A stretch of 64,000 bases of DNA from NCBI RefSeq assembly GCF_028437565.1, contig NZ_JAMRYR010000004.1:124001-188000 (forward strand), in the 5' to 3' direction. Every line of letters begins with the position of its first letter. Positions within the stretch are counted from its first letter, which is position 1. Below, piece after piece: positions 28,001 through 36,925 of this stretch. This stretch comes from Actinomyces sp. B33. Its GTDB lineage: Bacteria > Actinomycetota > Actinomycetes > Actinomycetales > Actinomycetaceae. The notes beneath the pieces are model-generated. The model saw only the letters and a program-made list of their open reading frames with translations, was not told where the DNA came from and did not search any database. The translations under genes were made by a program, and so were the position numbers.

Positions 28001-29164
28001 TCACCGGGCGAAGACCGATGTGCGCGAGGGGATGCGCTCGTTGAGGAACTCATCGAACAGGGCCGTCACCTGATCCGACTCGATGAGGAACCCATCGTGA
28101 CCGTGATCGGAATGGATCTCCCGGTAGTACGCCCCGGAGATCCCCGCCGCCATCTGCCACACCTGCTCGGGGAAGAACAGGCGGTCCGAGTCCACCGCGA
28201 CGACGAGCGTGCGGGCCGTCACCCGCGACAGCGCTTCGCGTACCCCTCCCCGGTCGCGCCCCACGTCGTGGGTTAGCAGGCACCGGCACAGGGCGACGTA
28301 CGACCCCGCGTCGAAACGGCGGACGATCTTGTCCCCGTGGTAGTCCAAGTACGACTCGACGGCCAGCCGTCCCCCGCGCAGCGGATCCTCGCCCCCCTGG
28401 GGGAGGCGCCCGAAACGGGCGTCGAGCTCGCCGGGGGAGCGGTACGTCGTATGAGCGATCTGCCGGGCCAGGGCCAGGCCCGCGGCCGGCCCCTCCTCCT
28501 CGCCGTGGTAGTCGCCCCCCTTCCATCGCGGATCGAGTTCGATCGCGCGGATCTGCGCATGCGTCCACGCGGCCTGCTCGGCGGTCGTCTGCGCGCCCGA
28601 GGCGACGACGATGAGCCGCTCGACCCTGTCCGGGTAGGAGACCGCCCACTCGACCGCCCGCTGCCCCCCGAGGGAGGCCCCGATGACGGCCGACCACACG
28701 TCGATCCCGAGGAGATCGGCGAGCCTGGCCTCGGCCCTCACCTGGTCCCGCGTCGAGACAACGGGGAAGCGCGAGCCCCACGGCCGCCCATCCGGGGCGA
28801 GCGATGAGGGCCCCGTCGACCCCAGGCACCCGCCGAGGACGTTGACCGCGACGACGTAGTGCCGATCCGTGTCGACGACCCTGCCCGGCCCGACGACGTC
28901 CCCCCACCAGCCGGGCGTCGGCTGGCCCGGGCCGGCGTCGCCGAGCACGTGGGCGTCGCCGGTCAGGGCATGAAGGATGAGGACCGCGTTCGACCGGGCC
29001 TCGTCCAGCTCCCCCCAGGTCTCGTAGGCGAGACGAACGGAGTCGAGGGTCCGGCCGTTCTCCAGGCGCAGCGACCCCAGGTCGGCGAAGAGCCGCGAAG
29101 CGACGGGGTCGCCCTCGTGCCAGCCGCCGGAGACGGGGACCGGGGGCGGAGCGGGCGGGGTCAT
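28001..29164 (-). CDS. metX: Homoserine O-acetyltransferase
   Basis: Transfers acetyl from acetyl-CoA to homoserine in methionine synthesis. 387 residues, alpha/beta-hydrolase fold: the oxyanion region NAVLILHALTGDAHV, nucleophile elbow GASLGGQ near 164, Asp in VAVDSDRLFF near 323 and His in SDHGHDGFL near 355. The block GGCLGSTGPSS is typical of MetX. Many MetX enzymes have GGSMGG at the elbow; GASLGG is a tolerated variant. It lies 14 nt after metY in one operon. Confidence 0.96.
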   Translation of the reverse strand: MTPPAPPPVPVSGGWHEGDPVASRLFADLGSLRLENGRTLDSVRLAYETWGELDEARSNAVLILHALTGDAHVLGDAGPGQPTPGWWGDVVGPGRVVDTDRHYVVAVNVLGGCLGSTGPSSLAPDGRPWGSRFPVVSTRDQVRAEARLADLLGIDVWSAVIGASLGGQRAVEWAVSYPDRVERLIVVASGAQTTAEQAAWTHAQIRAIELDPRWKGGDYHGEEEGPAAGLALARQIAHTTYRSPGELDARFGRLPQGGEDPLRGGRLAVESYLDYHGDKIVRRFDAGSYVALCRCLLTHDVGRDRGGVREALSRVTARTLVVAVDSDRLFFPEQVWQMAAGISGAYYREIHSDHGHDGFLIESDQVTALFDEFLNERIPSRTSVFAR

Positions 29165-29178
29165 CGGGTCCCTCCCGC

Positions 29179-30519
29179 TCAGCCGGCGGCCTCGACGGCC
29201 CGGGCGGCCGCGGCGAAGCCGGTGTCCAGGTCGGCGAGGATGTCGTCGATGTGCTCGATGCCGATGGACAGGCGCACCGTGCCCGGCTCGATCCCGGCGG
29301 CCAGGAGCTCATCGCCGGTCAGCTGCGAGTGCGTCGTCGAGGCCGGGTGGATGACGAGGGACTTCGCGTCGCCGATGTTGGCGACGATCGGCAGGAGTTC
29401 GAGGCCGTCGGCGAAGGCCCTGCCGGCCTCGTACCCGCCGGAGATGACGAAGGACAGCAGGCCGGACGCGCCCAGGGGGGAGTACTTGAGCTGGAGGGCG
29501 TGGTGGGGGGAGGACTCCAGGCCGGCGTAATTGACCGACTCGACGCCCGGGTGCTCCTGGAGGAAGCGGGCGACGGCCAGGGCGTTGTCGCTGTGGCGCT
29601 GGACGCGCAGGGAGAGGGTCTGGATGCCCTGCTCGATGAGGAACGCGTTGAAGGGGGAGGTCACGGCCCCCAGGTCCCGGTTGATGAGGGTCTGGATGCG
29701 CAGGAGGAAGGCGAGGTTGAGGCCGAGGGCGCCGTCGGGGCCGAAATCCCGTGCGTAGACGATCCCGTGGTAGGACTCGTCGGGCTCGGTGTAGAGGGGG
29801 AAGCGCTCGGGGTGGAGCCCGAAGTCGAAGTTCCCCGAGTCGACGACGGCGCCGGCGATGGCGGTGCCGTGCCCGCCGAGGTACTTGGTGGCGGAGTGGA
29901 TGACGATGTCGGCCCCCCACTCGATGGGGCGCACGAGGTAGGGGGTGGCGACGGTGTTGTCGACGACGAGGGGGACGCCGATCTCGTGGGCGACGGCGGC
30001 GATCGGCTCGATGTCGAGGATGTCGCCCGTGGGGTTGGGGATCGTCTCCCCGAAGAAGGCAATGGTCCGCTCGTCGGCGAGGACGCGCCACTGCTCGGGG
30101 TCGCGGGGGTCGGAGACGAAGCGGGTCTCGAACCCGAGGCGGCCGAGCGTGTTCTTCAAGAGGATGAGCGATCCACCGTACAGGGAGGGGGAGGCGACGA
30201 TGTTCGATCCCGCCTGCCCGAGGGCCAGGACGGTCAGGGCGAGGGCGGATTGCCCCGAGGAGACGAGAAGGCCGCCGACGCCGCCCTCGAGGGCGGCGAT
30301 CCGGCTGCCGACGACGTCGGTCGTCGGGTTGGTCAGCCGGGTGTAGATGGGGCCGAGCTCGTTGAGGGCGAAGCGGGCGGCGGCCTGGTCGGAGTCGGCG
30401 AAGGCGTAGGAGGTGGTCTGGTGGATCGGCAGGGAGGTGGCGCCCGTGGCGGGGTCGCGGTCCCATGCGGCGTGGATCTGCTTGGTCTCGAAGGACCAGT
30501 CGTCGGGGGTGCGGGTCAT
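29179..30519 (-). CDS. metY: O-acetylhomoserine aminocarboxypropyltransferase
   Basis: PLP enzyme that makes homocysteine from O-acetylhomoserine and sulfide. 446 residues; PLP lysine in SATKYLGGHGT near 210, phosphate-binding SSGQSA near 90, and DNTVATPYL with the ring-stacking/Asp region. The sequence FETKQIHAAWDRDPATGA is the usual MetY N-terminus. CAGGAG precedes ATG 30519. First gene of metY-metX, preceded by an approximately 150-nt GC-rich leader. Confidence 0.96.
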   Translation of the reverse strand: MTRTPDDWSFETKQIHAAWDRDPATGATSLPIHQTTSYAFADSDQAAARFALNELGPIYTRLTNPTTDVVGSRIAALEGGVGGLLVSSGQSALALTVLALGQAGSNIVASPSLYGGSLILLKNTLGRLGFETRFVSDPRDPEQWRVLADERTIAFFGETIPNPTGDILDIEPIAAVAHEIGVPLVVDNTVATPYLVRPIEWGADIVIHSATKYLGGHGTAIAGAVVDSGNFDFGLHPERFPLYTEPDESYHGIVYARDFGPDGALGLNLAFLLRIQTLINRDLGAVTSPFNAFLIEQGIQTLSLRVQRHSDNALAVARFLQEHPGVESVNYAGLESSPHHALQLKYSPLGASGLLSFVISGGYEAGRAFADGLELLPIVANIGDAKSLVIHPASTTHSQLTGDELLAAGIEPGTVRLSIGIEHIDDILADLDTGFAAAARAVEAAG

Positions 30520-30588
30520 GGTGGCTCCTGGTGACTCATGGGTGGTCTGGTGGAGCGGGGGCGCAGTGGGGCGACGATTCTTACGCGG

Positions 30589-30650
30589 CCGCTGACGCCT
30601 CCGCCGGGCGGGGGCGGCGACTGCTCGCAGGGGGTGCGGGCAGTCAGCGG
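30589..30650 (-). promoter_or_regulatory. Structured leader of metY with competing hairpins
   Basis: Reverse-strand 5' region of metY. An 8-bp helix pairs 30643-30650 with 30589-30596 (CCGCTGAC/GTCAGCGG) and competes with a 6-bp helix GACTGC/GCAGTC (30619-30645) that shares three bases. No SAM-I, SAM-II or SAM-IV core was recognised. A TAGCGT -10 candidate lies near 30678-30683. The remaining gap to 30936 is AT-rich with repeated GATGT steps and CTCATGAG (30875-30882 region), probably the promoter area of the NlpC/P60 gene. Confidence 0.3.
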
Positions 30651-30936
30651 GGCATTCGCGCGAAGAACATGGCCTCCACGCTAGATGGGGGAGTGCGGGG
30701 CCGGATCGGGGTCCGGATCCTGGGATCGTGTGACGCGGACAGGTGCCGGGAGAGGGGGGACGGATGCGCCGCTCGGCGGCGAAGAACGGATGTGGCGGAT
30801 GTTGCGAGTGTGGTTGATGTGAAGGAATTAAATGAATGGGGAATGTGTTGCGCGTGAGAAGACGCGTGAGCTAATCTCATGAGCAGTGCGTGTCCTCCTT
30901 GACAGGCATCAATTCCCCTCAACGACAGGTGCAGCA

Positions 30937-32235
30937 GTGACGATCAGGACTCAGTGGCGCACGGCGGGACGGACTCGAATCGGGGTCATCGCCCTCCTGG
31001 CGACCGCGGCGCTCGCGCTCCCCATAGCCGCCCAGGCCTCCCCCTCCCAGGACGACATCGCCCGGGCCCAGGCCGCCGAGGAGGCCGCCAAGCTCTCCGT
31101 CGCCCAGATCGAGGTCCGGCTCGCCTCCGTCACCGCCAACGCGACTACCGCGATGCAGCAGGCCCAGATCGCCGCCGAGGAGCTTAACGCGGCCCACCTC
31201 GCCCTCGGAGAGGCCACCGAGACCGCGGCCCAGGCCCGGGCCGACGCCGACAAGGCCCAGGCCGCCTTCGACGAGGGGCGCCGCGAGATCGCCTCCGTCG
31301 CTCAGACCGCGTACCGCGACGGGGCCTCCTCCCTCGATTCGCTCGCGCCCTACCTCAACGCCGACGGACTGCGCACCGTCGAGACCAAGCAGGCCTCGAT
31401 CAACACCTTCGCGACCTCCGCCGATGCGAAGATGCAGCGCGTCGCCGCCCTCGAACAGGTCGCCGACGTCATGCGCGGAGCCGCCGACTCCGCGCTCGCC
31501 GCCCAGGAGGAGGCGACCGCGGAGGTCCAGAGTCGCACCGACGCCGCCGAGGCCGCCGCCCAGTCGGCCCTCGCCCTCCAGCAGACGACCCAGGCCCAGC
31601 GCGAGGCGTACATCAGCGAGCTCGCGCGCAAGCAGAACACGACGGTCGAGCTCATCGAGCAGCGCGAGGCCGCCCTCGCCGCCGAGCGCCAGGCCGCCGC
31701 CGAGGCCGCCGCCCGAGCCGCCGCCGAGACGGCCTCTCCCGCCCCGGCCCCCGCGCCGTCTCCCGCTCCCGCCCCCGTGTCACCCGCGCCGGCCCCCGCC
31801 CCCGCGCCGGCCCCGGCCCCCACGCCGTCTCCCGCTCCCGCCCCTGCGGCCCCGTCGGGCGGTGCATCGGCGGCCATCGCCGCCGCGAAGACCTTCCTCG
31901 GCGTCCCCTACGTCTGGGCCGGGGAATCCTATTCGGGAGTCGACTGCTCGGGCCTGACGATGCTCGCCTGGGCGCAGGCCGGAGTCCACATCCCCCACCA
32001 GTCCCGCTCCCAGTACGCGCTCGGCGACTCGATCGGGGATTACGTTTCCATCAACTCGATGCAGCCGGGCGACCTGATCTTCTGGTCCTCCAACGGATCC
32101 TCCTCGGGCATCTACCACGTCGCCATCTTCCTCGGCGGCAACCAGATGATCGAAGCCCCCTCCCCCGGGCAGACCGTCCGCATCACGTCGATCTGGGGAT
32201 GGAACCAGGTCATGCCCTACGCGGTTCGCCTCTGA
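30937..32235 (+). CDS. Secreted NlpC/P60 peptidoglycan endopeptidase
   Basis: 432-residue exported hydrolase cleaving peptide stems of peptidoglycan. Signal peptide at 1-37 (basic start, IGVIALLATAALALP, cut after AQA). Residues about 38-260 are Ala/Glu-rich coiled coil as in RipA/CwlO-type proteins, then about 45 residues of Pro-Ala repeats as a wall-spanning linker, and a C-terminal NlpC/P60 domain with catalytic Cys in DCSGLTM near 336 and His in YHVAIFL near 393. GTG 30937 is chosen because it begins the signal peptide; the open frame upstream lacks one. The coiled coil may auto-inhibit or bind an FtsEX-type activator. Confidence 0.93.
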   Translation: MTIRTQWRTAGRTRIGVIALLATAALALPIAAQASPSQDDIARAQAAEEAAKLSVAQIEVRLASVTANATTAMQQAQIAAEELNAAHLALGEATETAAQARADADKAQAAFDEGRREIASVAQTAYRDGASSLDSLAPYLNADGLRTVETKQASINTFATSADAKMQRVAALEQVADVMRGAADSALAAQEEATAEVQSRTDAAEAAAQSALALQQTTQAQREAYISELARKQNTTVELIEQREAALAAERQAAAEAAARAAAETASPAPAPAPSPAPAPVSPAPAPAPAPAPAPTPSPAPAPAAPSGGASAAIAAAKTFLGVPYVWAGESYSGVDCSGLTMLAWAQAGVHIPHQSRSQYALGDSIGDYVSINSMQPGDLIFWSSNGSSSGIYHVAIFLGGNQMIEAPSPGQTVRITSIWGWNQVMPYAVRL

Positions 32236-32259
32236 TCCCATCAGGCGACGCGCACGGAC

Positions 32260-32286
32260 GGCCCCGATGGAGACTCCATCGGGGCC
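32260..32286. terminator. Bidirectional terminator between NlpC/P60 and ppa
   Basis: 12-bp perfect stem GGCCCCGATGGA / TCCATCGGGGCC with loop GAC, placed between two convergent genes (stops at 32235 and 32301). Flanking GGCGAC/GTCGCC lengthens the fold. Confidence 0.85.
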
Positions 32287-32300
32287 GTCGCCCTAGACGC

Positions 32301-32804
32301 TCAGTGGTGGCCGTGGGACGCCCGGTGATCCCGCAGGCGCTGATAGGAGCGGGTGATCTCCGCCTCGGCCTCCTCGCGGCCCACCCAGTGCGCGCCCTCG
32401 ACCGACTTGCCCGGCTCCAGGTCCTTGTACACCTCGAAGAAGTGCTGGATCTCCAAGCGGTGGAACTCCGACACGTCGTCGATCTCCGTGCGCCACGAGG
32501 CCCGCTGATCCGCCGACGGCACGCACAAGACCTTGTCGTCGCCGCCCTTCTCGTCGCGCATCCGGAACATCCCCAGCGCCCGGCAGCGGATCACGCACCC
32601 GGGGAACGTCGGCTCGTCGAGGAGGACAAGGGCGTCGAGCGGATCCCCGTCCTCGCCCAGAGTGTCGTCGATGAACCCGTAGTCGTCCGGGTACCGCGTC
32701 GACGTGAACAGCATCCGATCCAGGCGGATCCGGCCCGTCTCATGGTCGATCTCGTACTTGTTGCGGTTCCCCTTCGGAATCTCAATGGTGACGTCGAAAT
32801 CCAC
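32301..32804 (-). CDS. ppa: Inorganic pyrophosphatase (soluble family I)
   Basis: Hydrolyses pyrophosphate to drive biosynthetic reactions. 167 residues, hexameric-type length. Metal and substrate residues are visible in [13 protein letters not shown] (about 8-20), [20 protein letters not shown] (about 38-57) with the Asp triad, and KDLEPGKS. The C-terminal SHGHH is His-rich. GTG 32804 follows AAGGAG and begins the conserved [12 protein letters not shown] sequence. Transcribed divergently from dacB. Confidence 0.96.
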   Translation of the reverse strand: MDFDVTIEIPKGNRNKYEIDHETGRIRLDRMLFTSTRYPDDYGFIDDTLGEDGDPLDALVLLDEPTFPGCVIRCRALGMFRMRDEKGGDDKVLCVPSADQRASWRTEIDDVSEFHRLEIQHFFEVYKDLEPGKSVEGAHWVGREEAEAEITRSYQRLRDHRASHGHH

Positions 32805-32908
32805 GGCGTGCTCCTTGGGTCGGCCGCGCGCTGCGCGGGTGTCGGGTCGGTGGCTCGGTGAGTCGCCGCTAGGGTGGAAGCAGACCTCCACTTCACGAAG
32901 GGACCCCC

Positions 32909-34255
32909 ATGCGGCGACGGACTATGGCTGCGATTGTAAGCGCAGCGGCGCTGTCTCTCGGGCTCGCCGGCTGCGCGGGTCACAGCGGCCCCGCCCGAGC
33001 CGACCGCGCCGCCCCCGAATTCCCGGCCCTGCCCAGCCCCGCCCTCGCCGAGCCGACCCGGGCCGACGGCGACCCCGTCTCCGCCGCCGACGTCCGCGCC
33101 CTGTGGGACGAGGCGGCCGCAGCGGCGGCGCAGGGGCAGTGGACCGCGTGGGCGTCGGTCGTCGACGCCTCCACCGGCGAGGTCCTCCTCGACGATGGAG
33201 CCGCGACCCCCCGCACCCCCGCGTCCGTGACGAAGATCCTCACCGCATACACCGCGCTGACCCACCTCGACGCCACCGCCACGCTCACCACCGGCCTCAG
33301 CCTGTCGCAGACCACCGCCCACCTGTGGGGCGAGGGGGACCTGCTCCTGGCCGCCGGCGCCGGCGACCCCGACGCCGTCTCGGGGCGCGCCGGACTCGCC
33401 GACCTCGCTGACCTCGCCGCCCGGGAGCTCCGGGCCCGGGGCGTGGAATCCATCACCCTCGACTGGCAGCCCGACCCCTTCGACGGCGACTCCCGCCTGC
33501 CCGCCTGGCAGGCCCAGGACGTCCTCGGCTACGAAGGGCCCGTCGCGGCCCTCGCCATCGACGCCGGCCGGACCAGCCCCGGGGCCTACGACTTCTCCCA
33601 GGACCCCGCCGGCGACGCCGCCGCGGTCCTCGCCGACGCGCTCGCCGAGCGCGGGATCGCCGCGACCCTGGGCGGGCCCGCGGAGGCCCCGGAGGGCGCC
33701 GAGCAGATCGCCTCCGTCGAATCGGCGACCATCGGCCAGCAGATCCGGTGGATGCTCCACCACTCCGACAACACCGTCGCCGACCAGTACTGCCGCCTCG
33801 CGGCCCGAGCCGTGGGAGCACCCGCCTCCTACGCCGGCGCCACCGGCGCCCTGCGGAGCACCCTCGACGCCGCGGGGATCGACACCGCCGGACTGGCCCT
33901 CGACGACTGCTCGGGCCTGTCCTCCGACGACCGGCTGACCGCTCGGACCCTCGTCCAGACGATCCGCGCCTCGATGAGCGACATGGGCACCGACGCCGAC
34001 GAACTCGTCCGCGCCCTCCCGTGGGCCGGCCTCCAGGGGACGATGGGCCGGCGCATGGTCGAGGGCCCGGCAGCGGGCAACGCCCAGGCCAAGACCGGAT
34101 CCCTCGCCTCCGTCTCCTCCCTCGCCGGAGTCGTCTCCACCTCGACGGGCCGGCTCCTGATCTTCGCCGTCGGCAACGACGCCGTTCCCGACGACGCGGC
34201 CGCCCTCACCCGTCCGCACCTCGACGACTTCGTGGAAGGACTCGCCTCGCTGTGA
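32909..34255 (+). CDS. dacB: D-alanyl-D-alanine carboxypeptidase/endopeptidase (PBP4 family lipoprotein)
   Basis: Penicillin-binding protein of class C type that trims or cleaves peptidoglycan cross-links. 448 residues. A lipobox LGLAGC (Cys 22) after a short basic signal shows membrane anchoring outside the cell. Active-site motifs: SVTK (Ser near 106), SDN (about 286-288) and KTG (about 394-396). This domain order matches PBP4. It heads a run dacB - metalloprotease-like - tilS - hpt; its TGA overlaps the GTG of the next gene. Confidence 0.94.
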   Translation: MRRRTMAAIVSAAALSLGLAGCAGHSGPARADRAAPEFPALPSPALAEPTRADGDPVSAADVRALWDEAAAAAAQGQWTAWASVVDASTGEVLLDDGAATPRTPASVTKILTAYTALTHLDATATLTTGLSLSQTTAHLWGEGDLLLAAGAGDPDAVSGRAGLADLADLAARELRARGVESITLDWQPDPFDGDSRLPAWQAQDVLGYEGPVAALAIDAGRTSPGAYDFSQDPAGDAAAVLADALAERGIAATLGGPAEAPEGAEQIASVESATIGQQIRWMLHHSDNTVADQYCRLAARAVGAPASYAGATGALRSTLDAAGIDTAGLALDDCSGLSSDDRLTARTLVQTIRASMSDMGTDADELVRALPWAGLQGTMGRRMVEGPAAGNAQAKTGSLASVSSLAGVVSTSTGRLLIFAVGNDAVPDDAAALTRPHLDDFVEGLASL

Positions 34256-35094
34256 TCGACATGCCCCGGGAGGCCCGCGACGCCGCCCGACTCCTCGCCC
34301 TCATCACCCCCGCCGGCCCGCGGGCCTCGCGCACCGCCGCCCACGGCGTCGTCGCCCGCCTGCGGCGCGGCGTCCGCTGGGCCGACGAGCGCCTCGGCCC
34401 CCTCACCGGCCTCGACGAGGCGGCCGCCCGCGTCCGCGCGAGCCGGACCCTCGTCGTCGACCGCCACGGCGCCATGGCCGTCGTCGCCCGGGGTCTCGAC
34501 GCCCGGGCGGACCGGCGCGGCCCCTCCTACGCGGCCTCCGCCGGCCTCGTCCTGCGGGCCGTCGCCGCCGAGGCCACCGCCCTGTGGGACCCGGCCGCCC
34601 CCGGGCGCATCCTCGTCGCCCCCAACGTCCTGTCCGCCGCCCACGACGACGCCCTCGACCTGTCCGACTGGTGCGCGTGGACCGCCCTGCGCGCCGGCCT
34701 CCTCGGCGTCCACCTCGAGCACGCCCCCCACCTCGTTCGCCGACTCGCCCGCGGCGCCGCCCGGCTGCCCGAGGGGCTCGACGATCTCCTCCGGCTCGTC
34801 CTCCTCCTCGATGCGCTCGCCGACGCCGAGATGAGCGTCCTGACCCCCGCCGACCTGCCCTCCGTCCGATGGCTGCGGACCCACCGGGCCGGAGCGGACC
34901 CCAGGGCCGCCCTCAGGGCCCTCGCCCCCCGCCTCGACCCCTCCGCCGCCGACGCCCTGCGCCTCGATGCCTCCCGGTTCGCCTCCGAGGCCCTCGCCCA
35001 CGACCTGCTCCCCCGGCTCCTCGACTCCCCCGGGACATGGCCGACGGCCGCCGAATACGCCGATCCGACGGCCTGGAGGGCGCGTGTCTCCTGA
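34252..35094 (+). CDS. Zinc-metalloprotease-like protein lacking HExxH (probable pseudoenzyme)
   Basis: 280 residues, occupying the slot held in actinobacteria by the predicted zinc-dependent metalloprotease between dacB and tilS (mycobacterial order Rv3627c-Rv3626c-Rv3625c). Ala/Leu/Arg-rich and helical like that family. The expected HExxH helix is absent; the corresponding stretch reads WTALRAGLLGVHLEHAPHL, and the protein is shorter than usual. Start taken as GTG 34252 overlapping the dacB stop; ATG 34261 is the alternative. Ends 11 nt inside tilS. Catalytic loss is my inference. Confidence 0.65.
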   Translation: MIDMPREARDAARLLALITPAGPRASRTAAHGVVARLRRGVRWADERLGPLTGLDEAAARVRASRTLVVDRHGAMAVVARGLDARADRRGPSYAASAGLVLRAVAAEATALWDPAAPGRILVAPNVLSAAHDDALDLSDWCAWTALRAGLLGVHLEHAPHLVRRLARGAARLPEGLDDLLRLVLLLDALADAEMSVLTPADLPSVRWLRTHRAGADPRAALRALAPRLDPSAADALRLDASRFASEALAHDLLPRLLDSPGTWPTAAEYADPTAWRARVS

Positions 35095-36217
35095 CGGCGC
35101 CCCCGGCGCCCGCCCCCGGACGGCGACCGAGGCGTCCCGCCTCGTCGGGGCCCGCCCGAGCGGCCCCCTCGCACGGATCTCCTTGGCCGTGCGCCGGGCC
35201 CTCGTCTCCTCCCGGCGCCCGCCCGCCTGCGTCCTCGTCGGGGTCTCCGGGGGCGCCGACTCCCTTTCCCTCGCCCTGGCCGCCATCGACGTCGGGAGCA
35301 GGAACGGAGTGCCCGTCCACTGCCTGACCGTCGACCACGGGCTGCGCCCCGACTCCGCCGAGGAGGCCCGCCGAGTCGCCGACCTGCTCGTCCGCCTCGG
35401 CGCCGACAGCGCCCGTACCGCCCCTGTGCGCGTCGACTCCGCCGGAGGGCCCGAGGCCGCCGCCCGCTTCGCCCGCCGACACGCCCTCGCCGCCCGCGCC
35501 GCGGACCTGTCCGACGGGACCGCCGTCCTCCTCGGGCACACGATGGACGACCAGGCGGAGACCGTCCTCCTGCGCCTGGCCCGCGGCTCGGGGACCGGCT
35601 CCCTGCGCGCCATGTCCCCCGACGCCGTCGACGAGGAGGGCCTGCGATGGATCCGCCCCCTCCTCGGCGTCCGCCGCGCCGACACCCGGGAGGCCTGCCG
35701 CCAAGCGGGCCTGGCCTGGGTCGACGACCCGACGAACCTCCCCGACGGGCCGTGGAGGGCCGCCGACGGCACCGCGCTGCGGCGCGCCGCCGTGCGCGCC
35801 CGGGCCCTGCCCGCCCTCGCCGACGCCCTCGGCGTCGACCCCGTCCCCGCCCTCGCCCGCACGGCCGCCCTCGCCGCCCGCGACGACGACGCCCTCGACG
35901 CCCTCGCCGGCGCCGCCTGGCGGACGGCGGTCGATGCCGACCCGGCCGGCGCCCCCGTCGTCCCCGTCGCCGACCTCGCGGGGCTCCCCCCCGCCGTCCT
36001 CTCCCGGGTCCTGCGCCGTATGCTCCTGGTCGCCGGAGCCCGGCCCTCGGACCTGTCCGCCGCGCACATCGACCGGGCCCGCGACCTCGTCTCCGACTGG
36101 CACGGGCAGGGGCCCGTCGACGCCCCCGGCGCCCGACTCGCCCGCGAGGGCCATGGATCCGGGGCCCGCCTCGTCGCCCGACGAGCCCCCGCCCCGCCCC
36201 CTGTTCGCCCTGCGTGA
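35084..36217 (+). CDS. tilS: tRNA(Ile)-lysidine synthetase
   Basis: ATP-dependent enzyme that converts C34 of tRNA-Ile(CAU) to lysidine, required for AUA decoding. 377 residues. PP-loop SGGADSLSLAL (about 47-57), HTMDDQAETVLLRLARGSG and DPTN are diagnostic. The C-terminal part is a shortened TilS substrate-binding region. GTG 35084 is preceded by TGGAGGG and lies inside the upstream gene. Essential in most bacteria. Confidence 0.95.
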   Translation: MSPDGAPGARPRTATEASRLVGARPSGPLARISLAVRRALVSSRRPPACVLVGVSGGADSLSLALAAIDVGSRNGVPVHCLTVDHGLRPDSAEEARRVADLLVRLGADSARTAPVRVDSAGGPEAAARFARRHALAARAADLSDGTAVLLGHTMDDQAETVLLRLARGSGTGSLRAMSPDAVDEEGLRWIRPLLGVRRADTREACRQAGLAWVDDPTNLPDGPWRAADGTALRRAAVRARALPALADALGVDPVPALARTAALAARDDDALDALAGAAWRTAVDADPAGAPVVPVADLAGLPPAVLSRVLRRMLLVAGARPSDLSAAHIDRARDLVSDWHGQGPVDAPGARLAREGHGSGARLVARRAPAPPPVRPA

Positions 36218-36321
36218 GAAGATCCGCCCCGCGTCGCGGCCGGGCCCGCGCGTGTGGCACGCTAGTGATGCTCACGCCCCGCCCCACCCGGCGGGGTCCG
36301 TCGATGAGAGAAGAGGGCCGC

Positions 36322-36876
36322 GTGGACGCCACCGACATGGGCGACAGCCTCCAAGACGTACTCGTCACCGCCGAGCAGATGGATCAGCGCCTCGACGAAC
36401 TCGCCGCCCAGATCGACGGCGACTACGCGGGCAGGGAGGTCCTCCTCGTCGGAGTCCTGCGCGGCGCCGTCATGGTCATGGCCGACCTGTCGCGCAAGCT
36501 CCACACCCCCCTGCAGATGGACTGGATGGCCGTCTCCTCCTACGGGTCGGGCACGAAGTCCTCCGGGGTCGTGCGCATCCTCAAAGACCTCGACCAGGAC
36601 GTCACCGATCGCCACGTCCTCATCGTCGAGGACATCATCGACTCGGGGCTGACCCTCTCGTGGCTGCGCGCCAACCTCCTGTCGCGCGGCGCCGCCTCCG
36701 TCGAGATCGCCACCGCCTTGCGCAAGCCCAAAGCCGTCAAGGTCGCCGTCGACGTCAAATACGTCGGTTTCGAGATCCCCGACGAGTTCGTCGTCGGCTA
36801 CGGACTCGACTACGACGAGCAGTACCGCCACCTGCCCTTCATCGGCACGCTGGCCCCCCACGTCTACGAGAACTGA
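36322..36876 (+). CDS. hpt: Hypoxanthine (guanine) phosphoribosyltransferase
   Basis: Purine salvage enzyme, 184 residues. The PRPP-binding loop VLIVEDIIDSG is at about 103-113 and the base-specificity region VKYVGFEIPDEFVVGYGLDY near the C-terminus. GTG 36322 is preferred because it starts the family-typical VDATDMGDSL and has AGAAGAGGG upstream; an in-frame ATG at 36304 is possible. A TAGTGA -10 candidate near 36264 suggests its own promoter. Follows tilS, as in most actinobacteria. Confidence 0.95.
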   Translation: MDATDMGDSLQDVLVTAEQMDQRLDELAAQIDGDYAGREVLLVGVLRGAVMVMADLSRKLHTPLQMDWMAVSSYGSGTKSSGVVRILKDLDQDVTDRHVLIVEDIIDSGLTLSWLRANLLSRGAASVEIATALRKPKAVKVAVDVKYVGFEIPDEFVVGYGLDYDEQYRHLPFIGTLAPHVYEN

Positions 36877-36925
36877 ACGCCGGCGCACAGCGCCGAGTCG
36901 AACGAGCCGAAGAAGAAGGAGTGTC

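Noticed and set aside
30520-30690. SAM riboswitch upstream of metY
   Set aside because: None of the conserved SAM-I, SAM-II or SAM-IV core sequences is visible, only generic hairpins.
30780-30936. c-di-AMP (ydaO-type) riboswitch before the NlpC/P60 gene
   Set aside because: The position is typical for such riboswitches, but the conserved core could not be found.
31735-31860. Tandem repeats resembling a CRISPR or minisatellite
   Set aside because: They encode the Pro-Ala linker of the NlpC/P60 protein in frame.
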